A program made the translations under genes and the position numbers. The notes beneath the pieces were generated by a model that was not told the origin of the DNA, ran no database searches, and saw nothing but the letters and a program-made list of their open reading frames with translations. This document shows positions 11,184 to 21,419 of a stretch of 64,000 bases of DNA, piece by piece; position 1 is the stretch's first letter, and every line of letters starts with the position of its first letter. The stretch spans positions 310,001 through 374,000 of the forward strand of contig JAFJTR010000001.1 in NCBI GenBank assembly GCA_022559985.1, read 5' to 3'. Source of the DNA: Parastagonospora avenae f. sp. tritici 18332-5. Taxonomy: Eukaryota; Ascomycota; Dothideomycetes; Pleosporales; Phaeosphaeriaceae.

Positions 11184-12363
11184 CTATAGGGCAACCTGTG
11201 GGTCCCAAGACTCAGGTTCCAAATTCTTCAGAGCCTGATCTTGGGCTTCAGGAAGCCACTCATCCCATGCCATAGTCTCAGGTATATGTTCTCTTACCCA
11301 TTCAGACTTCTTAGTAGTATAGATAGTTGTCCAAAGGCATCTTGCTAAACTGTCGTTATGAGCAGTGATATGTGGTGGACTAACAACCAAATCAATGTGC
11401 CATGACAAGCAGACTGGTGGGATCGCTGCGATCCAATAAAGCAGGTTCAAGACTGTGTATGTGACAGCGAGCGCTGCCTTGATCGTCCATACTGCACTAC
11501 CAAAGAGAACGATGGAACCGACCAAGGCGATCCCACCAACAGTACCGCTCAAGCCACGACCCGTAAAAGAGCTGACCATGTAATCGATGTGATTGGGATG
11601 GAAGTAGAGACGGTTTACGATTTCCACATCACATTCCACAACTGTAAAAGATCCGTTCGGGGATTTGAGGACGATTGTGTCTGGCGGTAGCATACCACCC
11701 GTGAAATGGAGAGGACTGCGGACATCTCGTGGTGTCCAGCGCATTCCAAGACACAGTAGAGGTGTAGTAAAGCTCATGGCCAGGATACCAGTAAGTGCGA
11801 CCGCGTCTCCGAGCACAAGAGCCCATGCTGCTAGCTCGAGAGACAACGCGCAGCTGAGAATAGCGATTAAGCTCATCGGCGAAATCAGCCTTGGTCGAAT
11901 TGGCCTTCTTTTAACACATCCATCTTCTTTTTCGTACTCCCAATCTATCTTGAGTACACGTGTCGAATAGGCTGGCAATTCAGACCCATCAGTGTGCAAC
12001 ATCCGATCAAAATACTGAGGCGCGGGTATCAATCGTGGGAGGAAACATGTCCAGGACATGCAGATCTGTTGGCTGCAAGCTTGGATATTATGTTCTCCCA
12101 AGAAGGCTAGAATATTGACAACATCGAGGTTCCAGTCATCGTGCAGTTTAGGAAAAGTGATGTCGATCATGCTGAATGCTTGTAGTGATGCAGATTGTTG
12201 CAAAATACAGAAGATTCGCCAGCGCGGTCTTGTGAGAGTGCACGAAATGACCTTCCATGCTTGCTCTTATGGCAATGAGTACTTCAGCCGCACGAGGGGT
12301 GCATGGTTAGGGCCCACCTAAGAAGCTGTGACTGAGTCTGAACACTCGTAGAAATTCCAACAT
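11184..12363 (-). CDS. multi-pass membrane protein, unknown function
   Basis: I propose two exons: 12363-12318 (46 nt, MLEFLRVFRLSHSFL...) and 12265-11184, joined by a 52-bp intron (12266-12317) with matching phases, giving 375 residues. Support for the small first exon is that the large ORF is open upstream of its first Met (through ...AWKVISCTLTRPRWR) until a stop immediately before the proposed acceptor CATAAG. The donor GTGGGC is weak. The protein has about four hydrophobic helices in two pairs. The first pair follows PRLISPMSLIAI and the second includes GGIALVGSIVLFGSAVW and TYTVLNLLYWIAAI. The N- and C-terminal parts are soluble, and the C-terminus is acidic/aromatic (WDEWLPEAQ). I do not recognise the family. 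An alternative start would be the internal Met in AFSMIDITF. Confidence 0.68.
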
Positions 12364-13078
12364 GTCAATAAACGTAATTAGGCATTGTATAATTCGACAG
12401 TTGGCAATTGAATCGTTGCTATCAACTTGTGCCGGTGAGGTCCATTCTGCTTGAGGTAGTCATATGGAGGTTGGCGCCTGTTAGCAAGTTAACATTGAAA
12501 ATATCCTTAGGTCGGCAACAAGCCAGGTTGTAGACTACACCGCGCGCCTTGGGCCATGGCGTGGCGGCATGGCAATATTTCTTGAGCAATTTCAATAACT
12601 TTTCAATATGTTGGCGGTGAATGTTGCTTCACAGAAACCGAGATGTGTTACTCTTTGGGTTCGCTCTGGAATGGAGCTATCTGGTCACCGATGTCTCAAT
12701 CCCTTTCATGGTGAAGATGCACAGTCGATCGGCAAGACGAGTGTCATGGAAGGAAAGTAGATGAGACAACCTGGACACAGATTTATTTCGACAATGCAAT
12801 GTGCGCGTCTGTTTGTTGTTCAAGCACGGTGGTGACTGAGCGTGTCGTATCCGACGTACTCGCTCGGCTCGTCGGCAATGGCCGACGCGGCTTTCTTTCC
12901 GCAACCGATCCCTTTCAATTACCTCATAATTTCGGAAAAGCAGAGCTTGCAAACTTCGGCAAACCCCTAGAATCGCAAACTCGTAACAGTCGTGACTCAG
13001 CAACTATGGGTCTGGGGAAGCAAAAATCTGGAGTTAACATCCCCTTGCATTCAAACAACATCTTTAGCTCACGACAAA
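12364..13078. promoter_or_regulatory. divergent promoter region, membrane gene/MFS gene
   Basis: About 0.7 kb separates the divergent starts of the 12363 and 13079 genes. No ORF or motif that I can defend is present. Confidence 0.45.
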
Positions 13079-14504
13079 ATGGCCGCCATTGGACCGGATC
13101 CGCCGATTGAGGAGTTTAGTCACTTGCAAGAGGAGGAAATCGCGCCGGCCAAGCAAGAACAATCTTCAACTTTTGATGTGACGAGAGTCGCGTCCATCGA
13201 ACCGCCTCCCAATGGCGGATGGGTCGCATGGTCGCAAGTCCTGGGAGGGCATATAATCACCTTCTTCACTTGGGGCTTCATCACCTCATTCGGCATGTTT
13301 CAGGCACATTATACGTCCATCGGTCTCTCGACGCCCTCGAATATCTCGTGGATCGGCGCACTCACCGTCTTCTTCCTGCTATCAATCCCTCTTTGGTCTG
13401 GTGCAGCGTCGGACACCGGTCATTTCAAGCTTGTTTTACGCATGGGTATCGGTTTATGGCTTGTCGGCATCTTTATGACAAGCATATGTAAAGAGTATTG
13501 GCAGTTCGTGCTTGCGCAGGGGTTTTGCATCGGGCTCGCAAACGGGTGTATGTTTGTGCCGATGGTCTCCGTTATCTCGACGTATTTCGATGCGACGAAG
13601 AGAAGTTTTGCGATTAGCATTACGTTGTGCGGGTCGGGTACAGGGGGATTGGTGATCCCGATCATGCTCAATAAGCTGATCAACCGCATCGGGTTCGGCT
13701 GGGCGGTAAGAACGTTGGGCTTCATGGCGCTGGTAATGCTGTTGATAGCGGAGCAGCTGCTGAAGAAACGACTCCCACCGAAGAGTTCGGTGAAGATGCT
13801 TGAGCCGAGTGAGCTCAAGGATCCAGTCTTCGATCTCTTCGTAGGTCATCTGGTTCGTCCTTCGATGACATTTCGCTAACCTTGTAAGATTCTTGGCTCC
13901 GTGTTTTGCTTCGCAGGCCTTTGGTTCGCCTTCTTCTACGTGAGTGCAAACCGTTTCTGGTTCCCGTAACACAACTGATCTTTCTTAGATCAACGCCTTC
14001 GCCCGGAAAACACTGGGTATGACGTTGGAAGAATCGATACCGCTCCTCTTGGTGCTGAATGGCGTCGGAATACCGGGGCGATTGCTGCCAGCGTGGATTT
14101 CTGACCATTACTGTCGGCCATTGACCATCAGCTTAATCGTCAGCTTTGTCACCGCTCTCCTACTCTATTGTTGGGTTGCAATTACCTCGACTGCAGGCAT
14201 GTATGTCTTTGCGGTGCTTTACGGCTTGTTTGCGGCGGCTTTGCAAGCCATGTTTCCTGCAACGCTGGCGGATCTAACCTTGGACAACAAGAAGATCGGA
14301 ACAAGAATGGGCATGGGTTTTGCGTTGTCTAGCTTTGGCTGCCTAATTGGAGGTCCTGGTGGAGGAGCCTTGGTCGAGGCTGGCAAAGGATCTTATTTGT
14401 ACGGACAAGTGCTTGCCGGCTCATGCGGTGTATTGGGGTTCATGTGTTTCTTGACTGCGGCGCTGATACATAAGAGGAAGGCCAGGCAGCTATGTGATGT
14501 GTAA
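13079..14504 (+). CDS. MFS transporter, monocarboxylate-transporter (MCT/SLC16)-like
   Basis: Exons 13079-13840, 13889-13939 (51 nt) and 13989-14504 encode 442 residues, the normal size for this family. Introns are 48 and 49 bp, phase 0. A soluble N-terminus of about 45 residues leads into the fungal MCT hallmark PPPNGGWVAW followed by helix 1 (GGHIITFFTWGF, then SFGMFQAHY). About 12 helices follow, with the central loop around residues 235-250 (KKRLPPKSSVKMLEPSEL). The protein should be a plasma-membrane importer or exporter of a carboxylate or related small metabolite; the substrate cannot be told. The ATG at 13079 is preferred over upstream non-ATG extensions because family members have a short polar N-terminus. 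No secondary-metabolite genes are adjacent. Confidence 0.9.
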
Positions 14505-15252
14505 AAAAGCGCTGTAGCAGTCTATGTAGGTTAACTTCCAAAACGAGTACACCATTACCTGTGACCATTAGCACCTAATATCTTGATAGGAGGAAGGGAC
14601 TTTGAGGTACCATACGAGGCATAAAGTTACTTGATTAGCAAAGTCTGGACATCAGGTGCTGCAATGTTTCGTGCACGCTGCCGGCAAACAACTCAGTATT
14701 ACGTCAGGGTAATGTTAAATTGTTCATCTTCGATTTCATTCCAGCACTCCGCAAGGTACTGATAAGCCATCGAGTCCATTTCGGCTCGTATACAAGGCGA
14801 TGGCTGCTCTCTTATAGTAGGTTGAGTTTGAACGGAGCGCGCATGAACCATGGCAGCACCTGGTGCGAATGTCTTACTCCTCTACGAAGGCAATGCAGGA
14901 CCTGTCCTTGTTCCACTCTGCAGCGTTCAGCTGAAGCGGTTGGACAGTTGCATCGAGCAGGTAGGTCCCACCACAGCTGATTCTCAATTGGCCCACGCAA
15001 ATTTTACCGGTACCCCGCTCAAGCGTATCACGGTATTTCTCTACCGCACCTTCGTCGAGCCTTGCACAGCCAAGATACAAGTGGCTTGCGCAATGCCACA
15101 AGTCAGGTTAGAGATAAAACATGCTGTCAAGTGAATACGGACATGGGCTATTTACCTAGGTAGCTCACACCCGCACACCTTCACCTCCAGATCACAGTCT
15201 CTCTTCTTCAAGCCATAGCATCTTACTCCCAGGTGAGCTCGAAATCGTTACA
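14505..15252. other. intergenic, no supported gene
   Basis: This 0.75 kb interval between tandem genes contains only short overlapping chance ORFs on both strands. The promoter of the F-box-like gene should lie in its distal half. Confidence 0.5.
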
Positions 15253-17136
15253 ATGGAGCCTTTATGGTATATGCCGGAGCTTGTCGACGATGTGAAACTG
15301 ATTGTGCTGGAACATGTAAGATCTGCCCAGCTACTAATCCTGTATGGTACTGAAAAGCTGTGTCTCCAGGTCTTGCATGTTTCCGACATTCAAGCACTGT
15401 GTCTTGTGTCGAAGAGCTGGAACCACGTAGCCACTGCACATCTGTACAGATACATTACCATCGACATCCAGTCGCAGGAGAGTCAATTGGCATGCTTCGA
15501 GGAATGCATGTATCGAGGTGCCATGAGCAACCTACGATTTGCGCAGAGCTTGACCATATATGAGACTGTGTGCTCTCCAGTAATCCCTGAGAAGCCGAGA
15601 CAAGAAGACATATTGCGAGTGTTACAACTGTTTCCCGATAACAAGCTGCGTTCTTTCCGGTATGGATTACCTGGCCATAAGAGGCAATTACGCCGACTTC
15701 CCTTCCTAACGTTAGAAGCGAGACCTTCTTCACAGAGCACTGTCTTCCTGCCTTTCGACCCCATGCCCTTAGGTCGTGCTCGTGAATGCACTTGCTACTC
15801 TGACTAACATGGCTGATAGATACTCATCCGTGCTTCCATTTTCTACGGTTTGCATTCACTACCTAAATCAGTATCAAGTTTCAATCAAGGACATACATAT
15901 CTCTGGATGCCATCCATATGAGCTTGTCAGAAAATCCAGGCAAAACGTCACCGCGCACTTCAGCGCAGATGCAAAGAGCGCTATCTTGGCCGAATTTTTG
16001 AAGAGCTTAAACCCACTTGAATCTCTCAATATAGAACTTTCCGGTGGCTGGCACCAATTCGACAGGCACTACTGGGATACCATCATGGATCCACTTGGCG
16101 AGACCCGAGTCTCTACAAAATCGCTCACGCTAGCTGGATGTATGCCACGTAGCTTTGGCGACCATTTTCACAAAATGTTTAACTGGTCCATGCTAACCTC
16201 ACTGAGCTTATTCGATGTCAATTTATGGCTTATGCAAGATATCCAATTCGATGCGCCCGACATCCGCAACCTAGTACATTTCCAATGCTATACTTTGGAT
16301 TCCATCTTTGAGCAAGACACAGTCATGCTACACGAGTTCTTTAGATTGAACAAATGTCTCGAGCGTATTCTTCTTAGCATAAGCGGATTGGTACGCCTTC
16401 CTATAGCCACTCCCGAGCAAGTTGAAGTCGACAACCCAACAACCGACGTTCATTTTGTCCTTTGGCCTTTACGCAAGCGGCTTCAAACTGTTGTTTGGCA
16501 CAGCCCAGGGCAAAAACGACCTCTGGATGTGGGATCGCTCGAGTGTATCTGTCGAAACTTTGTCGCACTACAAGAGCTTGGGTTTACAGCGCCTGAAGCT
16601 TTAGATGGCAAAACAAACAAGGAGTCAATGTGGAACGAAGATCTCTTAGAATATCTGGTAAGTTGCAGCTGACACCCATACATAAGTTTCAGTGGATCTA
16701 ATGTGAGGAGGAACCACTCTCGCACGTTGAGACGCTCAAGATGGTGCACTTATATCAGAAGTTCACGGAATCGGAAGATGGGGACGACCGTTTCTGGCCA
16801 CAACATCAAAGCACAGCCGACATTCAAGCCTTTGCGACATCACTATTTCAATGGGCTCATAAATATTGTCCCCAATTCGAGATTTTGGCGTGGGGTTTAT
16901 ATGAAGAAGTGAAAGTTGTTGAGGGAGCACATCCATGGAAGCCTGCTGGAGATGCTACCAAGTTCGTCCCAGAACTCTTCTTCACGAAGAAAGTACTTCA
17001 CAGTCGAGATGGCGCAATTGAAATCACGGCATCCATCTCAACGCGAAGTCGGGTTTGCGCTGACTTTCCCGATCTGGTGTTACCGAAGTCTGATCCAGGC
17101 TTCGACGAGCTGGCTCGGGCTGCTTTCGGTCACTAG
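15253..17136 (+). CDS. F-box-like protein, function unknown
   Basis: The start MEPLWYMPELVDDVKLIVLEH continues after a 54-bp intron into VLHVSDIQALCLVSKSWNHVA, an F-box-like helix set (residues about 7-60). The long remainder is leucine-rich and fits a fungal F-box substrate-receptor architecture. Exons are 15253-15315, 15370-15659, optional 15716-15772, 15820-16657 and 16708-17136. Two models both keep the frame. With introns 15660-15715 and 15773-15819 the protein has 558 residues; with one intron 15660-15819 it has 539. The donor GTCGTG of the second small intron is weak. The last intron (16658-16707) skips an in-frame TAA. The likely role is recruitment to SCF ubiquitin ligase, by analogy only. 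Confidence 0.72.
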
Positions 17137-19085
17137 CTTAGTTGAGGTGTATCACTCCAAGGTATTTCAGCACTCCGTGGTATGATAGCCAGCCTTTGAG
17201 TCTATTCAGGGCTTTTTATAGATGGCAGCTGTTCTACTATAGTAGTCAAAATTTAGGCAGAGCGCGCTTGAATGAACGGCGGCCTCCTTGGGAGGTGTGC
17301 ATGCAAGACTCGATGAATACGTTCATGATCTGGCTATCCTAGATAATTGCGTGCATATAAACTGATGGCAATGGATCGATCGATCTCTATTTGTGAACAT
17401 ACCGGGGTGGAATTACAAGGCTGTACGTTGGCGAGGGCGATGCATGGGGAACACTGCCAACGCATCCCGTGCGGCACAGTTGGTTCTGGCAATCGCTAGC
17501 ATTGTGAACCGCAGATCACACAGTGCATGTGCTGATGCTAGTCATTGACTTCACCGATCATGGTTGCAATCATGTGGCGCAAGAATTCGGGCCTATATTC
17601 GGAAAATGAGCAGCTATTAGGAAGACTGTCTAAGTTCACGAGCTAAGAAGGCTTTGAACCTGTTCAGACTGAAACGAGACGTGATAATCGTTCTCTAAAA
17701 GTGCTATAAGTCTGAGCAAAGCACACACGAGTTCTTGTAGCTCCAGGAGTTGCCGTTTGAATTAGACGCCAGATACGGTAAGGCGGCGACCCAACGCGGA
17801 GGTTTTGGCGAGCGCCGCAAGGGTTAGATTCATCCCGCCTGTCACGACTTCACTACTCAACACCACAACTGTTGGTTCTCAATCTCGTTTCAATGACAGC
17901 CGCAACCTCGTCACACGCGTTTAAACGCCGCAAAATGTGATCCGCGCCGCATGCCTACGGACGAGTGCCAAGTCATGCACGACATGGTGCGTCGGAAAGA
18001 CACCGCCTGGCTTCCATTCATTCCGCAGAATCGCACTTGCTCCATCATAGCGCCTTTGCTATGAAAGAGGAGCCAGTTTGTAACGATCGCTCGCTTTTTC
18101 TGACCGTCTTGAGACTGGTTCAGGCAGACTCGCAGTGAAGAGTCAGGTTTTATCAGGCGCACCGCCTCTCGCGTCAAATCTCCTCATGTCATCTTACTTA
18201 GCGCAGCCAGCGCAGGTGGCTGTGTTGGCCTTAAAACCAAGAACCTGAACCCTGAAATCCTGCAGCATAACTCCGCATCCATCGCTAAGGGTACCTCCGC
18301 ATTCTGCCAATGGTCCTGTCAAAATGATCCGTTGTAAAAGGACTTGGGGTGAAGGACAGTTCATAGGCAGAGCCAGACTCGTCCTATCTCGTGGTAGCAC
18401 AAGCTGCATGCACATATTCAGCTGCGCACTGTTTTGGCCAAAAGCAGGCTTTCTTGAACCGCACGCGTAGGAGCGTCCCGTTTCTACTGGTCTGGCGTTG
18501 CATAGGGGCTGTATAATGCCATGTCTCGAAGCTCCTCCACGGACCTGTACAACCACAACTTCCACAGAGCACAAGCCATGGCCCACGGAAGGCGGCAGCC
18601 CAAGCTTCATGACCGTAATTGTCGCCTCCGATTCGTTTATTCCTTCAGCTTCAGCCGTGCATGCACCGGGGGCCGAGTTCGCACTTTGTGAGTGGACGGG
18701 TCTTCCTCCACAACGGCAGGAGTACTCAGCCTCAACATTGAAGTTCATGAGAGCATGGGCTGGTTGCCTGTTGCTAAATTTGAGCACCACGAGCAGGCTA
18801 CATTAGTCTATGCATCACTAACTTCATTTCAGAAAAGGTTATATAATCTACTCGGCCAGGCATCAATCTTATGTGTCCAAGACTTGCCTAATAACATCCG
18901 TAGATCGGCTCGAGTCTGTGTTTCAGCTTCTTGTGGCTTTGCCGCTCTCTCGTATTTAATATCATTGGTCTTCAGCCTTCCAAGCCAGCAGATCTTAAGT
19001 ATCTATCACACCTACGTCGGCCTGATTATATTGTATCGACACTGCAAGCATCCCATTGCAAATTCGATCATAAGACACTGCAGTC
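17137..19085. other. intergenic, gene-poor 1.9 kb
   Basis: The longest ORF (18194-18790, minus, 198 codons) begins with a non-ATG codon, has no recognisable domain and lacks splice support, so I do not call it a gene. No tRNA or repeat structure was found. The last few hundred bases probably hold the promoter of the 19086 gene. Confidence 0.5.
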
Positions 19086-19727
19086 ATGGCTCCCACACCT
19101 GTAGACGACAACCCCATACCCAACGACAAGACCAGCCTGTTCTCCGACCCTACAGCCGCACCAAAGCCTGAAGCCAGATATTGGACAAAGGCCAATATTG
19201 CCTTCACTGCCGTCTTCGCCCTTCTTGCCCTAATCATCTTCGTCATTCTCCTGTCCTTCTACCTCCGCCGCCGCTCCCACAAAAAGAAGCACTCAAACCG
19301 TAAATCCGACAAAGCTGCTCTCCTCCAAGACGAAGACAAAACCAGCATGTTCAGCCGCGACCGCCACAGCAGCGTCACCCTGTATGTCGACGAAGAAAGC
19401 GAAGCACGGCGGAAACGAGCCAGCTCAGATACCATATCGCTTATACCACTGCAAGTCACTCCGATGGAAGACGTACACGATCCGATGGAGACAACGACTG
19501 CGAGCAATGGAAGTGGTGTAAGCGCGATGAGCCGCTTGAGTACGAACACAATGAGCACGATGATGCTGAGTCCGATTTCGCCGAATGAGGATGGGGATTT
19601 GAGTGTTAGGCCGGGTGGAAGGCCTAGGAGCACGAGTACGGCGAGTCAGAGAGCGAGGTATTACGAGAGTACGCCTTTGGATGTGGAGAGGCAGCCTGTG
19701 CCGATTATCGTGACGGAGTCGCATTGA
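19086..19727 (+). CDS. single-pass membrane protein with Ser/Thr-rich cytoplasmic tail
   Basis: One intronless ORF encodes 213 residues. A polar N-terminus of about 38 residues precedes one strong transmembrane helix (residues about 39-60, FTAVFALLALIIFVILLSFYL). A basic stop-transfer stretch (RRRSHKKKHSNRK) follows. The remaining 140 residues are low-complexity and Ser/Thr/Met-rich (MSRLSTNTMSTMMLSPISP), suited to phosphorylation. There is no signal peptide, so a signal-anchor or tail-in orientation is predicted, with the tail cytoplasmic by the positive-inside rule. Small membrane proteins of this build are common in filamentous ascomycetes, but I cannot name a function. The ATG context CAGTCATGG is acceptable. 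Confidence 0.75.
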   Translation: MAPTPVDDNPIPNDKTSLFSDPTAAPKPEARYWTKANIAFTAVFALLALIIFVILLSFYLRRRSHKKKHSNRKSDKAALLQDEDKTSMFSRDRHSSVTLYVDEESEARRKRASSDTISLIPLQVTPMEDVHDPMETTTASNGSGVSAMSRLSTNTMSTMMLSPISPNEDGDLSVRPGGRPRSTSTASQRARYYESTPLDVERQPVPIIVTESH

Positions 19728-20467
19728 GTGGAGATGGGTGGAAGGATTTGAGACATTGCATGATCTGGTTTCATTACTCGCATATTCTCGCAAGAAGTGC
19801 TCTTTGCAACGTTATTTTCATTTTTTTCTCCAACTATTCGGTGCCTCTTGGTTCAGTTCTAGCATTCAGTATACCCATTGTTCTTACCTTCTTCTACATC
19901 CACCTACTTCATTAAAAATCCCAAGTTGGTCTATTCTAAGCGCCTGCTCCACATGACATAGCAATCCCTCACCGCCAATCATCCATCTCGTTTGCCCTTT
20001 CCGGTGAACAGCTCAGTGACGTGTCTACCGCCCACTCCGCCCCCAACACACCCCGCAACCATCGACCAGCAAAACACGAGCCAAAGGAATGGGTTTCACA
20101 TGGCCTGACGTAGAAAGACGTGTTGAGGTGCAACTAAGCAATTGCTGACTTCACGCTGTGTTACGTCAGATCTAGGCGCGCGGGGCGCGGGTGAAACACC
20201 ACGCGCCTAAATTGTGACCGCGGTTTTTGCCCCCAAAATTGAAGAGTGACGGATGCGCTTAGGGAGGAGGATTGAAAGTAGATGAGATGAAGTATTTTAT
20301 CTCTGTTCTATTCATGCCTTGCAGATAAAGTATATACAATGTATCTTTTTCCCTACTCTTAGTTGTCTTCACAGCAATCCTAATGTATGATCAAACCAAC
20401 AATTTCCATCGACATGCTATATCCAACACCTGACTACCTTATTGCTTTTCCCCAAACTAACCTTCAC
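19728..20467. other. intergenic with TGACGT-type motifs and an inverted repeat
   Basis: No gene is seen. Three TGACG(T)-type half sites occur between about 20015 and 20170 (GTGACGTG, CTGACGTA, TTACGTCA), next to the 8-bp inverted repeat described separately. A regulatory role is conjecture. Confidence 0.45.
20173..20209. repeat. perfect 8-bp inverted repeat, GC-rich
   Basis: TAGGCGCG (20173-20180) and CGCGCCTA (20202-20209) are perfect reverse complements around a 21-nt spacer rich in CG. The arms could form a hairpin or a dimeric binding site. Confidence 0.7.
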
Positions 20468-20957
20468 CTACCCCTTCTCCCAAAGCGCCTTCGCCCACCC
20501 CTTGACCAACCACAACCGCTCCCCAGACCCCGTCAATTCTATCGCAACAAGAAGATCGCGCCGCGTGCTCTCCCGCCTAAACGTCTCGTTCCACTCAGGC
20601 ACCCTACGCTCCATCTCCTCTAGGGAAACCCGACGAAGTTGCGCCTTCTCATAGGTATACCGCTGCTCGTGGTAGAATTCTACTGCGTCTGCATCGCTGG
20701 CGGGGACGCGGTCTGGACAGGAAGTAATCGGGACCGACGGGCCAGATTGTGGGGGATATGCGGGAGAGTTTAATCACGCGAGCCAAGGCACAATTGTGGG
20801 CATACCGACATTCACTCACAATGTTCCAGTGACTTCTCGTGGTCTCAGCACACTGTCGTCCTTTGAGCCTTCAGGCTGCCAGATCACCCGCGATGCCTAT
20901 CACGGGTCTTGTCAGCAATTCACTCATTTGTGCAATTCTCCTCTGGCCTTCTTTCAT
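20468..20957 (-). CDS. small unknown protein, gene model tentative
   Basis: An open frame on the minus strand (20773-20468, stop TAG at 20470-20468) has no start codon near its beginning. Its composition nevertheless looks protein-like: EFYHEQRYTYEKAQLRRV, then an amphipathic Glu/Arg-rich helix and a C-terminus WLVKGWAKALWEKG. A phase-compatible upstream exon 20957-20888 (MKEGQRRIAQMSELLTR...) can be joined through an intron 20713-20887. The donor GTGATC is poor and the intron (175 bp) is long, so this first exon is a guess. The total would be 104 residues. The small size and basic, Trp-rich tail recall mitochondrial accessory proteins, but no family is recognised. Confidence 0.4.
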
Positions 20958-21080
20958 ATGATGGCCTCGCAATATGGGTCCTACCTGCTTGTCCAGAGTC
21001 ACAACTCACCAGCACCTCAACACTGAGCTCAACCGTAAGCAAAGCGTGAAACAACACCTAGAAGACTACAACAAATCCTC

Positions 21081-21419
21081 ATGGGCAAGAAGTTTCGCAA
21101 GGCTCTCCTCCAGTTTATCGACGACATCCCGACCTCCAAGCTGGAGGGAGGCTTTCCGTCGTACAGCGAGACCATCTTCTCAGACGACAATTATAGGCTA
21201 GACATGCAGGGCGTAACCACAGATGCACCTCGCTGCTGGAACTTACAAGTCCAGGTCAATAAGCAGGCGCTATTCGCCCCTACCAAGCGCGCAGTTAACA
21301 AGGGCGCGAGCGTGGCCAAGGTCTTCGTCCCCATTGAAGCTCCGTACCTAGCCACTGACATCAGGAACAAGCTCAAGAAGTGCGCGATCGCATTTGATGA
21401 TGAGTCGAACCAGTTCTAG
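21081..21419 (+). CDS. small hypothetical protein, 112 residues
   Basis: An intronless ORF starts MGKKFRKALLQFIDDIPTSK and ends DDESNQF. It is lysine-rich at the N-terminus, mixed in the middle (CWNLQVQVNKQALFAPTK) and has no membrane helix. No family is recognised. Support is only the ORF length, a reasonable amino-acid composition and a neighbouring T-rich stretch after the stop. It is divergent from the tentative minus-strand gene ending at 20468. It could be a chance ORF. Confidence 0.4.
   Translation: MGKKFRKALLQFIDDIPTSKLEGGFPSYSETIFSDDNYRLDMQGVTTDAPRCWNLQVQVNKQALFAPTKRAVNKGASVAKVFVPIEAPYLATDIRNKLKKCAIAFDDESNQF

Noticed and set aside
13079..17136. Secondary-metabolite cluster around the MFS transporter
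   Set aside because: No synthase, oxidase, methyltransferase or cluster regulator lies next to it.
18194..18790. 198-codon minus-strand ORF
   Set aside because: It opens with a non-ATG codon, has no domain or hydrophobic pattern and no supporting splice signals.
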